Below the pieces are notes generated by a model. It was given only the letters and a program-made list of their open reading frames with translations, was not told the origin of the DNA and did not search any database. Positions 1 to 6,683 of a stretch of 20,574 nucleotides of DNA are shown here, in pieces. The stretch comes from a virus. The position numbers and the translations under genes are program-made. Where the stretch lies: the IMG/VR virus record IMGVR_UViG_3300038309_000047, positions 1 through 20,574 of that record. The stretch is one strand, 5' to 3'. Position 1 is the stretch's first letter, and every line of letters begins with the position of its first letter.

Positions 1-878
1 ATTAATGCCTGGGCGTCGGCACCTTTGGTATTGCCAATTACATGAGAAAAGCCTTGTTGAACCAGCTTTGACAAAGATGTTCCAGGGGCGGCTTTAAGAA
101 CATTCCCATTTGTGTCTTTATAAACATAATTTCCATTTTCGTCCTGAGAAATTCCAAGGTCAGGCAATATGCTTCCTTCAATAAACTTTTTATTGGAATC
201 CCACATATTGGCAAGATTAAGATAGGTTTCTGCGTTCTTTCCAGCGCCTGAACCAGAAGAACTTGCCATTGACCTATCATGATATAATCCAACATCTGCA
301 GATGTCGGCATGTAGGGTTTTCCATTTTTATCTAATGCGGGTTCATATTTCTGGTTGTCATTGTTCCAGAATAACCATCCTGCTGATGTTTGAACAGGTG
401 GGTGATAGCTCGAATTTGTGTCTTGCTGTGGAAACATGGCCTTATAGCCTTGCGGATCAACAGACGCATAGCCGGCCTTAATGTTTTTAAGCGCAGCCTC
501 TGGATTTTGTTGAAGCATCTGAAGGTCTTTCACCATCATGGTTGGCTGGCCATGCGCAGCTGTCACCCGCTGGATTCCAGCCTGAAGATGTTGAACTGCA
601 TTTTGGGGGTCAGAAAGAACCTTCCTATAAGTATCAATCGCGGCTTCTTTTGACTGTGCATTCGTGAAGCTAAAAGCAGTTTGTGCAGCCTGCTGCATTT
701 GTGGATACTTAATGGCGACCTCTGCGATTTGGTTAGGATCTCCAGACTCATAGGCAGCCTTCATGGCAGCGCTAGCCTCATCCTGCTGCATCTTATTGCC
801 TAACGCATTAACGCCCTGTGACAGCGATTGTATGCCTTGTCCAAAGTTGTTCCCAGGTTGTACATAAAATGGATTCAT
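1..878 (-). CDS. Putative DNA ejection/transfer protein, 3' end outside window (partial)
   Basis: This reading frame starts at an ATG (876-878) and stays open for 292 codons to the left edge, so its C-terminus is missing. The start overlaps the stop of the upstream gene in an ATGA, which fixes the start and suggests coupled translation. The N-terminus reads MNPFYVQPGNNFGQGIQSLS and is followed by a long helical stretch rich in Ala and Gln, with no membrane segment or enzyme motif visible. Position is the main clue: in P22-like phages the genes after the gp10 tail plug encode virion proteins ejected with the DNA (gp7, gp20, gp16), and such proteins are typically Ala/Gln-rich and helical. I infer an ejection-type protein but cannot say which P22 protein it corresponds to. 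Confidence 0.6.
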   Translation of the reverse strand, partial: MNPFYVQPGNNFGQGIQSLSQGVNALGNKMQQDEASAAMKAAYESGDPNQIAEVAIKYPQMQQAAQTAFSFTNAQSKEAAIDTYRKVLSDPQNAVQHLQAGIQRVTAAHGQPTMMVKDLQMLQQNPEAALKNIKAGYASVDPQGYKAMFPQQDTNSSYHPPVQTSAGWLFWNNDNQKYEPALDKNGKPYMPTSADVGLYHDRSMASSSGSGAGKNAETYLNLANMWDSNKKFIEGSILPDLGISQDENGNYVYKDTNGNVLKAAPGTSLSKLVQQGFSHVIGNTKGADAQAL

Positions 879-1696
879 GCAGCCCTCACGCACATATAGC
901 CGTTTACATTGACGATCCGTTCAGGCATGAATCGTATGATTTCGTCTGCCATTGGCCCTTTTTCTTTTCCGTGAAGCCCAAGCTCGGCAGCCTTATCATT
1001 CCATTCCCATTCGTAAATCTGGAAGCCGTCTTTTTCGCCTATTTTTCGAGCGTTCGATTTAAGTCTTGGGTCGCAGAATGCCATGGCTGCCATCATTGCC
1101 ATGTTTCCAAGACCCATCAGATTATTGGTGCTATTTTGCTGTGCCTGTTGTTGTGCCTGGGCTGCTGCTGTGATTCCAGCTGCCTGTGTAGACCCAATGT
1201 TTCCGGTCATTTGGGCAATCTGAGTCGCCGCTGATGGCGTTTGAGCAAGACTTTGAATGCCGCCCATAACCCCTTGCAGTGCTTGTCCTCTCAATAACCG
1301 CTGGGAGTTGGCAATCATCTGATCCGTGGCGCCAGTTCTCAACGCTCCGGTGGCAGATTGGTTCCTTAAAACCGCCTCCTCCATTTGAGGGGCTGAGCCC
1401 ATAATAGCCTGATAGATGGGTGAGTTTTGTGCATTTTGAAGAAATTGATCAGAGGAAACGCTACTGGGAAGGCCATAAGCAGCTGCCATATAAGGCAATG
1501 CTTCGTTTCTGAACTGAGTCGGGAGTGCTTCTTGTTGCTTGAGATAATTCAGACCTTGAAGTTGGGCATTGGCGGCAATATTGGATGCATCAATTGCAGC
1601 ATTTGCAGCATCCTTTCCAGGATTTCCCCCAAGCGCCTTGGCTGGGATTATGCCAAGAGTTGCGACATTTGCGACTTTTCCGAGGACGTCACCCAT
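875..1696 (-). CDS. Putative ejection/internal virion protein with C-terminal S74-like (intramolecular chaperone) motif
   Basis: The product has 273 residues. Residues 1-205 are rich in Ala, Gln and Asn, with a Gln/Ala run at about 179-188, as in phage DNA-transfer proteins. Residues about 207-270 change character: FCDPRLKSNARKIG followed by GFQIYEWEW, GPMADEI and PERIVNVNGYMCV. This matches the pattern 'SDxRLKxxIxxIG...GxxxYxFxY...GVMAQEV...P.AV' of Peptidase_S74/endosialidase-chaperone domains. Such domains usually end tail fibres, where they fold trimers and are then cut off; here one ends a gene in the ejection-protein position. A GTGAGG ribosome site lies about 9 nt before the ATG. It overlaps the upstream gene by 49 nt and the downstream gene by ATGA. 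Role inferred from context and composition. Confidence 0.6.
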   Translation of the reverse strand: MGDVLGKVANVATLGIIPAKALGGNPGKDAANAAIDASNIAANAQLQGLNYLKQQEALPTQFRNEALPYMAAAYGLPSSVSSDQFLQNAQNSPIYQAIMGSAPQMEEAVLRNQSATGALRTGATDQMIANSQRLLRGQALQGVMGGIQSLAQTPSAATQIAQMTGNIGSTQAAGITAAAQAQQQAQQNSTNNLMGLGNMAMMAAMAFCDPRLKSNARKIGEKDGFQIYEWEWNDKAAELGLHGKEKGPMADEIIRFMPERIVNVNGYMCVRAA

Positions 1697-2040
1697 GATT
1701 TTGGCCTCACATAAACGGTTATGCCTTCAGCTTCTCCAATCGGGAAAAAGCCACATTTCTTAATCGTCCTGGCTACAGATTGCTTTCTGACTTGGGCCAT
1801 TACCATGGTTGCCCAGTCGAAGATCCAGAATACGAACTCAACAAACTCATCAATTGCTTGCTTTAAATCTCTCAGGCTATTCTTGTCGCAAGCGAAATGA
1901 CAACTTGCCGCATTGCCACGACGAGACACGGAAAAAAAGATATTTCCGTCTATCCATTTGAAAACAAGGTGATTTTCGTCAACAAGAAGGTCGCCTGTTG
2001 GACCTTCCCATGGAGCAAACTTTATACTATTTGAATCCAT
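1648..2040 (-). CDS. Conserved-looking phage protein, possibly GNAT-like fold (130 aa)
   Basis: The product has 130 residues. The centre carries CHFACDKNSLRDLKQAIDEF, then an aromatic helix FVFWIFDWATMVMAQV and the segment SVARTIKKCGFFPIGEAEG. The arrangement '...S.......GF..iGe..g.....' resembles the end of a GNAT acetyltransferase fold, where the last helix is followed by a Gly-Phe turn, and small acetyltransferase-like proteins of this type occur among phage morphogenesis genes (T7 gp13 is one possible comparison). No clear acetyl-CoA-binding Q/RxxGxG/A loop is visible, so an enzyme role is not supported. GGGAG lies about 10 nt before the ATG. It overlaps its neighbours on both sides (19 and 49 nt) between the tail plug and ejection genes. 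Function unknown. Confidence 0.6.
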   Translation of the reverse strand: MDSNSIKFAPWEGPTGDLLVDENHLVFKWIDGNIFFSVSRRGNAASCHFACDKNSLRDLKQAIDEFVEFVFWIFDWATMVMAQVRKQSVARTIKKCGFFPIGEAEGITVYVRPKSWVTSSEKSQMSQLLA

Positions 2041-2258
2041 CCGGTATTTTCTCCCGGAGATGGGTTAAACCAATACCCTGGCGTTGCGGTATCTACGTAC
2101 ATACCATTGAGATTGGCTGTGTATTTGCCATTTGGATCAGTGTCAGTCCCGTACTGGGGAGTTAATTCTCTTAGCCGGCCCATATAGTCATTGATCAACC
2201 AGTCTGGCCAGCCCACACCTTCTAATTCAGAGTAAGAAAGAAGACTGTCGTGCCTCAT
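2022..2258 (-). CDS. Small hypothetical protein after the gp10-like gene (78 aa)
   Basis: The product has 78 residues. It starts in an ATGA overlap with the stop of the gp10-like gene and its end overlaps the next gene by 19 nt, so it is embedded in a coupled translation chain. The N-terminal half is helical (LLSYSELEGVGWPDWLINDY); the second half is rich in Gly, Asn, Tyr and Pro and looks like loops or beta strands (DTATPGYWFNPSPGENTGW). No signal peptide, membrane segment or catalytic motif is visible. In P22 the gene after gene 10 encodes the tail needle gp26, a long trimeric coiled coil; this protein is far too short and lacks heptads, so it is not an obvious needle. A small tail or joining protein is possible. 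I do not recognise the family. Confidence 0.6.
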   Translation of the reverse strand: MRHDSLLSYSELEGVGWPDWLINDYMGRLRELTPQYGTDTDPNGKYTANLNGMYVDTATPGYWFNPSPGENTGWIQIV

Positions 2259-3658
2259 ATCTCAATGCCTGCCATGCTGAACACTCCAGAACTGTACCCT
2301 CTCAGTTTAACACCGAACCATTGGGGATAATCGCCCAATCTGCGAAGAATCATGCGGTGCTGGTAATCGCCTTGAGATCCGCGTGAAATAGGGATTTCAG
2401 GCCCATACAAAGCGCCATCTTTGGTAGTTGATAGGAAGACGGAATCATTTGCGACAGACGAGTGGCCGGGCGCTGAAATGATTTCAGCCTGTGGAATAGT
2501 TTTTCCTGCTCTCACGATAGGAGTAGAGCAAATCCACTCCACGGAAGCGTCATATTGCGTGCAGGATGTGGAATCGAGCTTTCCTATGTTGGTTCCTTGT
2601 TTATCGCCATAAATCCAGCTGGAGGCCGCATTATCGACATTGCGAGGGTCATAAACACCGTTTATTCCACGCCATGGACTGGTTCCTGAGGTCCAGGTAT
2701 ACCAAATTGGCGTCTGAAGGTAGCCAGAAAGTGTAACGTCATATACCAAGCAATGGTTTGGAAGATGGCAAATAACCAATTGTTGGTCCCGGGTATCTCT
2801 GAACTCTAGCGCAATATTAACCAGCTCATAGTCTGAATAGGTGTCTATAATCGAGTCAATTTCCTTCGATGCGATATTCTGAAATGTGTTGGTAATCAAA
2901 TAGAAAGAGGGGCTGTATTCTTTTCCACCCCCGAAAATAACCCATCGACCATTGCCAATGTTTACCTTTGCATGGGTTCCGACTATTCCAATTGGGTAGG
3001 AAGCGTTTGGAATGCGGGCGAAAGGAAATAAAGTGCCGCCGTTGTTATAGAAGCGATCAGTCGTATATCGGTTGAACGCCAATAATTTGTCGTCTGTACT
3101 TCTGCCAACACCAACTATCTGATCGGGTGCAAAGTCAGATCCTGAGCGTTCGTTTGCGCCAAATGTAGTTTCATCGGCAAGATTGGTATTCCACAGGTTT
3201 TCGCCATCGGTGAAGATGTAGTAACCATCAATCCATACCATGTCTATGAAGCTGCCAGCACCCGCTGGTTTTGTGATGTTCGCCAACGGAGTAGAGGTGG
3301 TCCAACGGTAATAATTCCCATTGGCCACAAAAGCGACCGAATTAAACGAGTTGTCAAGGCTTACATTGCCAGATCCACCGATTGCAAGACTGTTAGATAG
3401 GTCGGTGACTTCGCCAAACTGGCCAACTTCAATGAAGTACTCACCGCTAACTCGGAAATGCTTCTTGAAACGGTCTGACCAGATTCCGCCACGGTCAATG
3501 CCAAGACCAGTCGCATATGACTGCAAGCCATCGGCAGTTCGCATAAAGCCTGTCCAGTCACCTATTGACTGCGCAAATCCAACGAGATTTTGTGGGAGAA
3601 AATCTCGCCATTCTGCGCCATCATCAACTCGCGTTCCTTTTATAAGTGGCAATTTCAT
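2255..3658 (-). CDS. P22 gp10-like packaged-DNA stabilization / tail plug protein
   Basis: The product has 467 residues, very close to P22 gp10 (about 472). It begins MKLPLIKGTRVDDGAEWRDF and continues with N-terminal strands and loops typical of the Phage_stabilise family (LPQNLVGF, ATGLGIDRGG, FRVSGEYFIEV), then a long beta-rich, propeller-like body. In P22, gp10 forms a hexameric plug below the gp4 ring; it closes the packaged head and receives the needle and tailspikes. Context agrees: it directly follows the gp4-like gene with an ATGA overlap (3655-3658), the same order as P22. No transmembrane or signal sequence is present. Assignment rests on length, order and the remembered family pattern. 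Confidence 0.88.
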   Translation of the reverse strand: MKLPLIKGTRVDDGAEWRDFLPQNLVGFAQSIGDWTGFMRTADGLQSYATGLGIDRGGIWSDRFKKHFRVSGEYFIEVGQFGEVTDLSNSLAIGGSGNVSLDNSFNSVAFVANGNYYRWTTSTPLANITKPAGAGSFIDMVWIDGYYIFTDGENLWNTNLADETTFGANERSGSDFAPDQIVGVGRSTDDKLLAFNRYTTDRFYNNGGTLFPFARIPNASYPIGIVGTHAKVNIGNGRWVIFGGGKEYSPSFYLITNTFQNIASKEIDSIIDTYSDYELVNIALEFRDTRDQQLVICHLPNHCLVYDVTLSGYLQTPIWYTWTSGTSPWRGINGVYDPRNVDNAASSWIYGDKQGTNIGKLDSTSCTQYDASVEWICSTPIVRAGKTIPQAEIISAPGHSSVANDSVFLSTTKDGALYGPEIPISRGSQGDYQHRMILRRLGDYPQWFGVKLRGYSSGVFSMAGIEI

Positions 3659-4134
3659 GTGGTTACCGGATCATCGCCTTCGTCTGTCAGAAAATCATTG
3701 CCAGTTTCAATTCGATCAACAGGGTAATAGTAATCAATTCCCCAGGGTTGCTGATTGGCTTGTCCTCGCGGAAAGCCATATGGGTATTGTACATTCTGAG
3801 TTTCCACTGTTTTGGTTAGAATGGTCTGCATACCCAAAGCAGCATTCATCACCAATTGAGGATTTACCGCTTTTTCAAAATAAGGCGCTACATAGCAGGC
3901 CATTGAATTTACAACACCCATGATTGACCAATCTGGAAGGCCTGACTCTTCACTTGGGTCAGGCGTTTCTCCATTTTGAACCCATCCGATTCTTGTTCCA
4001 ATGCCATCGTTGGACATCATCCAATCTTCTGTATGGTTCAGAACATCTTCGATTTCTTCAGGAGACGCTGAGCTTGTGCGGGTATTAATCCCCAGCAAAG
4101 TCAGTATTCTGGTTGCCAGTTGCTGCTTGGTCAT
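3655..4134 (-). CDS. P22 gp4-like tail accessory factor / head-to-tail adaptor
   Basis: The product has 159 residues; P22 gp4 is about 166. Like gp4 it starts with a short helix (residues 4-14, QQLATRILTLL), then a second helix containing EDVLNHTEDWMM (28-40), a loop with WVQNGETPDPSEESGLPDWS (51-70), and a third helix with the NSMACYVAPYFE stretch (76-87). It closes with a Pro/Tyr-rich arm (YPYGFPRGQANQQPWGIDYYYP). In P22 this protein forms a dodecameric ring under the portal and extends its arm along it. The gene overlaps the upstream small gene by 50 nt and the gp10-like gene by ATGA. AAGG lies about 9 nt before the start. The P22 homologue is reported to have cell-wall-degrading activity; nothing here confirms that. 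Confidence 0.87.
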   Translation of the reverse strand: MTKQQLATRILTLLGINTRTSSASPEEIEDVLNHTEDWMMSNDGIGTRIGWVQNGETPDPSEESGLPDWSIMGVVNSMACYVAPYFEKAVNPQLVMNAALGMQTILTKTVETQNVQYPYGFPRGQANQQPWGIDYYYPVDRIETGNDFLTDEGDDPVTT

Positions 4135-4378
4135 CTTGAAGCGCCTTCAAAATAGTTTCAGGCTTCATCCTGTGGTGTGGTTTTTCGCCAAATCGCTCTT
4201 CATAGCGAAGCGCAAGATTGCTCACCTGCACGTCGGGTGCATTTATTTCTTCTGGCGTCTTTTTCCAGCCATTGTGAAGAAGAAATCCGCGCTCATGGCC
4301 ATGCACAGGGCGACCATAAACGCCAGGAGCAACCATATGACAGCCGTCATCAGGATTATTCGTGTAAAGATATTGCAT
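4085..4378 (-). CDS. Small hypothetical protein between coat and gp4-like genes (97 aa)
   Basis: The product has 97 residues. A good ribosome site (GGAG, 5 nt before the ATG) supports the start, and the gene sits in the 278-nt gap between the coat stop and the adaptor start, overlapping the latter by 50 nt. The N-terminal half is rich in Gly, His and Pro (MVAPGVYGRPVHGHERGFLL) and the C-terminal half is helical and charged (LALRYEERFGEKPHH, then PETILKALQDDQA). No zinc site, signal peptide or membrane helix is visible. P22 has no gene between coat (5) and 4, so this is an insertion relative to P22. A small head or decoration protein is possible from position alone. I do not recognise it. Confidence 0.65.
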   Translation of the reverse strand: MQYLYTNNPDDGCHMVAPGVYGRPVHGHERGFLLHNGWKKTPEEINAPDVQVSNLALRYEERFGEKPHHRMKPETILKALQDDQAATGNQNTDFAGD

Positions 4379-4388
4379 AGAAACTCCA

Positions 4389-4406
4389 AAGGGCGTCCAT
4401 GCCCTT
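4389..4406 (-). terminator. Hairpin just after the coat gene (possible attenuator or processing site)
   Basis: On the minus strand, AAGGGC-ATGGAC-GCCCTT forms a 6-bp stem with a 6-nt loop, starting about 6 nt after the coat stop codon. No long U-run follows (TGGAGTTTC), so complete termination is unlikely. A partial terminator or an RNase-stabilising 3' hairpin would help the coat message outnumber those of the downstream genes. Confidence 0.4.
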
Positions 4407-4411
4407 CATTG

Positions 4412-5674
4412 TTAGCCGGTGTAGACCGCGTTTCCATTGCGGGACGGATCTTTGTTACAAGTACCATACCACACGAATGGACGAATGCGGCAGTTCAGAG
4501 TGGTAAGACTGGCATCATAAGCAACATACAACTTCAAGCCGCCGGCCATCGTCTTAGACTCAACCTTCATGCCATTGAACTGATTCAGCAGGTCAAGAGG
4601 AGCGTCGCCGCCAACGATGCAGATGGAGTCTTTAGCCCAGAAAGAACAGGCTTGGCCACCGGTTGCATTGACTTTTGAAACCGTCATTCCAGACACGATT
4701 GCAGTGCTGATGTTGGCATATGCTGCTTGCGCAGTAGTAATGCCAGCCTGGTCAGCAGCGATCGGCTTGGGATATACGGTGATGACGTTGGTTGCCTTGG
4801 AAATGATGCGGAAAGTCATCAGCTGTCCGGTGTCGGTCTTGTCCTTGATACCAAGAGCATTGACGCCGGCAAACGTAATGACATCGCCAACCTGATAGTT
4901 AGTGCCGTCGGTTAGCGTGATTGTTCCGTACCGATAATCCACGTTGACGTTTACCCCGCCGGTAGTGGTATAACCAGCAGGAACCTCAGTCACGTCACTG
5001 GCAACGGTTGTGGTTGTCGCATTAGTGCGGGCTACCACGGTGCCGTAGGTTGGAGCCTTGTAGACGCCAAACCCAGCAACATCGCTGTTGATCAGGCCAG
5101 TGGTGTAAGCAGAGTCAATCTTTCCTGTAATCTCGGCGTTACGCTTGGCCAGATCTGAAGCCATCACCTGATTTACACGAGGCGGAAGAGTAAAGTATTT
5201 ACCCATTCCAGTGTAAATCTGACGCTCTGTCATGATGGTGTCGGCCTCTGCCACAAAATCGAACCCGGTAGAGTTTGATTCGTAGTACATCGTGCCAGTG
5301 GTAGCGATAAGATCAGCAATCGTCTTATTCAGATCAGATTGTAGAGTGCTGGCCGCCGCAATAGCGGAACGCTCCATGAATCGAGGGTCTCGCAGATCGT
5401 CAACGCGGTATTCCATGAAGTCGTTCTGAGGGGTTCCCAGGGTCAGCGGGTAGTACTGCTCGATTGTTCCGGTTTCAAGACCAGTTAAATCCCAGCCAGA
5501 AATCGCCTTGCGTTGTTGTTCCACAGTTCTCCAATACACGTTAGATGAGTTTTGGAGAGTGCCCGGGGAAACGTTATCGACATCGGTTAACGCAGTATAG
5601 AGGTCGTTGTCCTCCATCTGCTTCATCACTTCATCGAAAAAGGTGGCAATGATCTTGCCTGTTGAATTAGCCAT
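4412..5674 (-). CDS. P22-like major capsid (coat) protein
   Basis: The product has 420 residues; P22 gp5 has 430. The N-terminus (residues 1-35, MANSTGKIIATFFDEVMKQM...) and the stretch around 86-115 (FMEYRVDDLRDPRFMERSAI, then an Ala-rich helix) fit the N-arm, E-loop and spine parts of an HK97-type fold as seen in the P22 coat family. Residues about 225-340 form a Thr/Gly/Val-rich beta insertion (TTTGGVNVNVDYRYGTITL, YQVGDVITFAGVNA), matching the location of the P22 'insertion domain' that stabilises the monomer and intercapsomer contacts. The C-terminus returns to core strands (LNCRIRPFVWYGTCNKDPSR). A strong AAGGTG site lies before the ATG. It follows the scaffold gene by only 8 nt, as in P22 (8 then 5). 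Confidence 0.92.
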   Translation of the reverse strand: MANSTGKIIATFFDEVMKQMEDNDLYTALTDVDNVSPGTLQNSSNVYWRTVEQQRKAISGWDLTGLETGTIEQYYPLTLGTPQNDFMEYRVDDLRDPRFMERSAIAAASTLQSDLNKTIADLIATTGTMYYESNSTGFDFVAEADTIMTERQIYTGMGKYFTLPPRVNQVMASDLAKRNAEITGKIDSAYTTGLINSDVAGFGVYKAPTYGTVVARTNATTTTVASDVTEVPAGYTTTGGVNVNVDYRYGTITLTDGTNYQVGDVITFAGVNALGIKDKTDTGQLMTFRIISKATNVITVYPKPIAADQAGITTAQAAYANISTAIVSGMTVSKVNATGGQACSFWAKDSICIVGGDAPLDLLNQFNGMKVESKTMAGGLKLYVAYDASLTTLNCRIRPFVWYGTCNKDPSRNGNAVYTG

Positions 5675-5682
5675 AAATCACC

Positions 5683-6612
5683 TTATGTTTTGAGCGTCAC
5701 GCCCAGCGCCCTAGCCTTTCTCCGAATATCCACCAGCTTGCTAAAATCTTCCTCCTTGTCATACTGCTCTTGGAGTTTTTTAGCTTCGATTGTGGTATCG
5801 GCATCACCTTTCAGTGATTCATCAGGCTCCGGGGCTCGGCTGACTTGTTTTCGTTGCTTGGGTTTCAGTTTTTCGGCCAGGCGCGTCATGTGAGCAATCG
5901 CAGATAATCCATTTGGATCTTTTCGCAATAGCTCTTTCAGTTGCTCTCTGGCGGTTTCGTTCGTACCAAGGTAAAAACCAACACGGTCTTTACCTTCACC
6001 AACAGAATCAAGAAGATACACCATGCTTCCCTCAACGCCTGTTGCTTCATCGATTTCAGACGTTGCTGTGTTCAGTGCATCAGCTACACGGTCAACTGAG
6101 ATTTTGTTTTCGCTGGCGAACTTCGCTGCGGCTCCAGCTACACTTTTCGTATAGCCTTCAATGCGTTTGCGATATTCTTCCTTCGCGTTTTGGTTTGCAG
6201 TCTCAGCCCCTTTATGGCGGTTTTGATAGGTGTCCATATCAGCCCACCATTTCTTAATCGCCGCGTCATACTGCTCTTTCGTCTCGATACCATCCTCATA
6301 CATTTGAGGAAAGGATGGAGCGTCAGAGTGACTTGTCGGGGGCGAAGAGATTCGGCTTTCAAGTTCTGCAAGGCGCTTTTTAAGCTCCTCATTTTCGCCT
6401 TCTGCCGATTGCGCACGCTTACGCTGTTTGGCCAGCTTATGGACCAAAACCTCTTCAGGTGTGTACTGTTGGCTGGGTTCTGGCTCACCCACAAGCTCAA
6501 GCTCGAATTCACCATCAAGTTCAGGTTCCTCAATCTCCACAGGCGTTTCTTGTGGCTCTTGGAAGTCTTCGATTTCGTGATTCTGCTCTTGCTCTAAATT
6601 TTCCAGTGTCAT
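5683..6612 (-). CDS. P22-like scaffolding protein
   Basis: The product has 309 residues (P22 gp8: 303) and is highly charged with almost no aromatic core. Residues 1-50 are strongly acidic (many Glu, e.g. ETPVEIEEPELDGEFELELV). Residues about 57-92 form a heptad-like coiled coil (VLVHKLAKQRKRAQ...EELKKRLAELESRI). The body is helical, and the C-terminus ends in a basic helix (DIRRKARALGVTLKT), the feature P22 gp8 uses to bind coat. Scaffold assembles inside the procapsid with coat and leaves before DNA packaging. Position between portal and coat is the P22 order. GCGGA lies before the ATG. A 71-nt gap separates it from the portal stop. Confidence 0.9.
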   Translation of the reverse strand: MTLENLEQEQNHEIEDFQEPQETPVEIEEPELDGEFELELVGEPEPSQQYTPEEVLVHKLAKQRKRAQSAEGENEELKKRLAELESRISSPPTSHSDAPSFPQMYEDGIETKEQYDAAIKKWWADMDTYQNRHKGAETANQNAKEEYRKRIEGYTKSVAGAAAKFASENKISVDRVADALNTATSEIDEATGVEGSMVYLLDSVGEGKDRVGFYLGTNETAREQLKELLRKDPNGLSAIAHMTRLAEKLKPKQRKQVSRAPEPDESLKGDADTTIEAKKLQEQYDKEEDFSKLVDIRRKARALGVTLKT

Positions 6613-6683
6613 AGATTTTCCGCTCTATTTAACGTTATATGGAAACCGCCATACTCGGTATAGGGATTTGCGCCCTACTCGCT

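Noticed and set aside
3321-3923. 200-codon open frame on the plus strand
   Set aside because: Antisense to the gp10-like and gp4-like genes, both well supported. The predicted protein has shadow-frame composition and no motif.
4001-4678. 225-codon open frame on the plus strand
   Set aside because: Antisense to the gp4-like gene, the 97-aa gene and the end of the coat gene. No start signal and no recognisable domain.
6654-6683. Possible hairpin (TAGGG/CCCTA) in the portal-scaffold gap
   Set aside because: Only 5 bp, with a 7-nt loop and no T-run; not distinguishable from chance.
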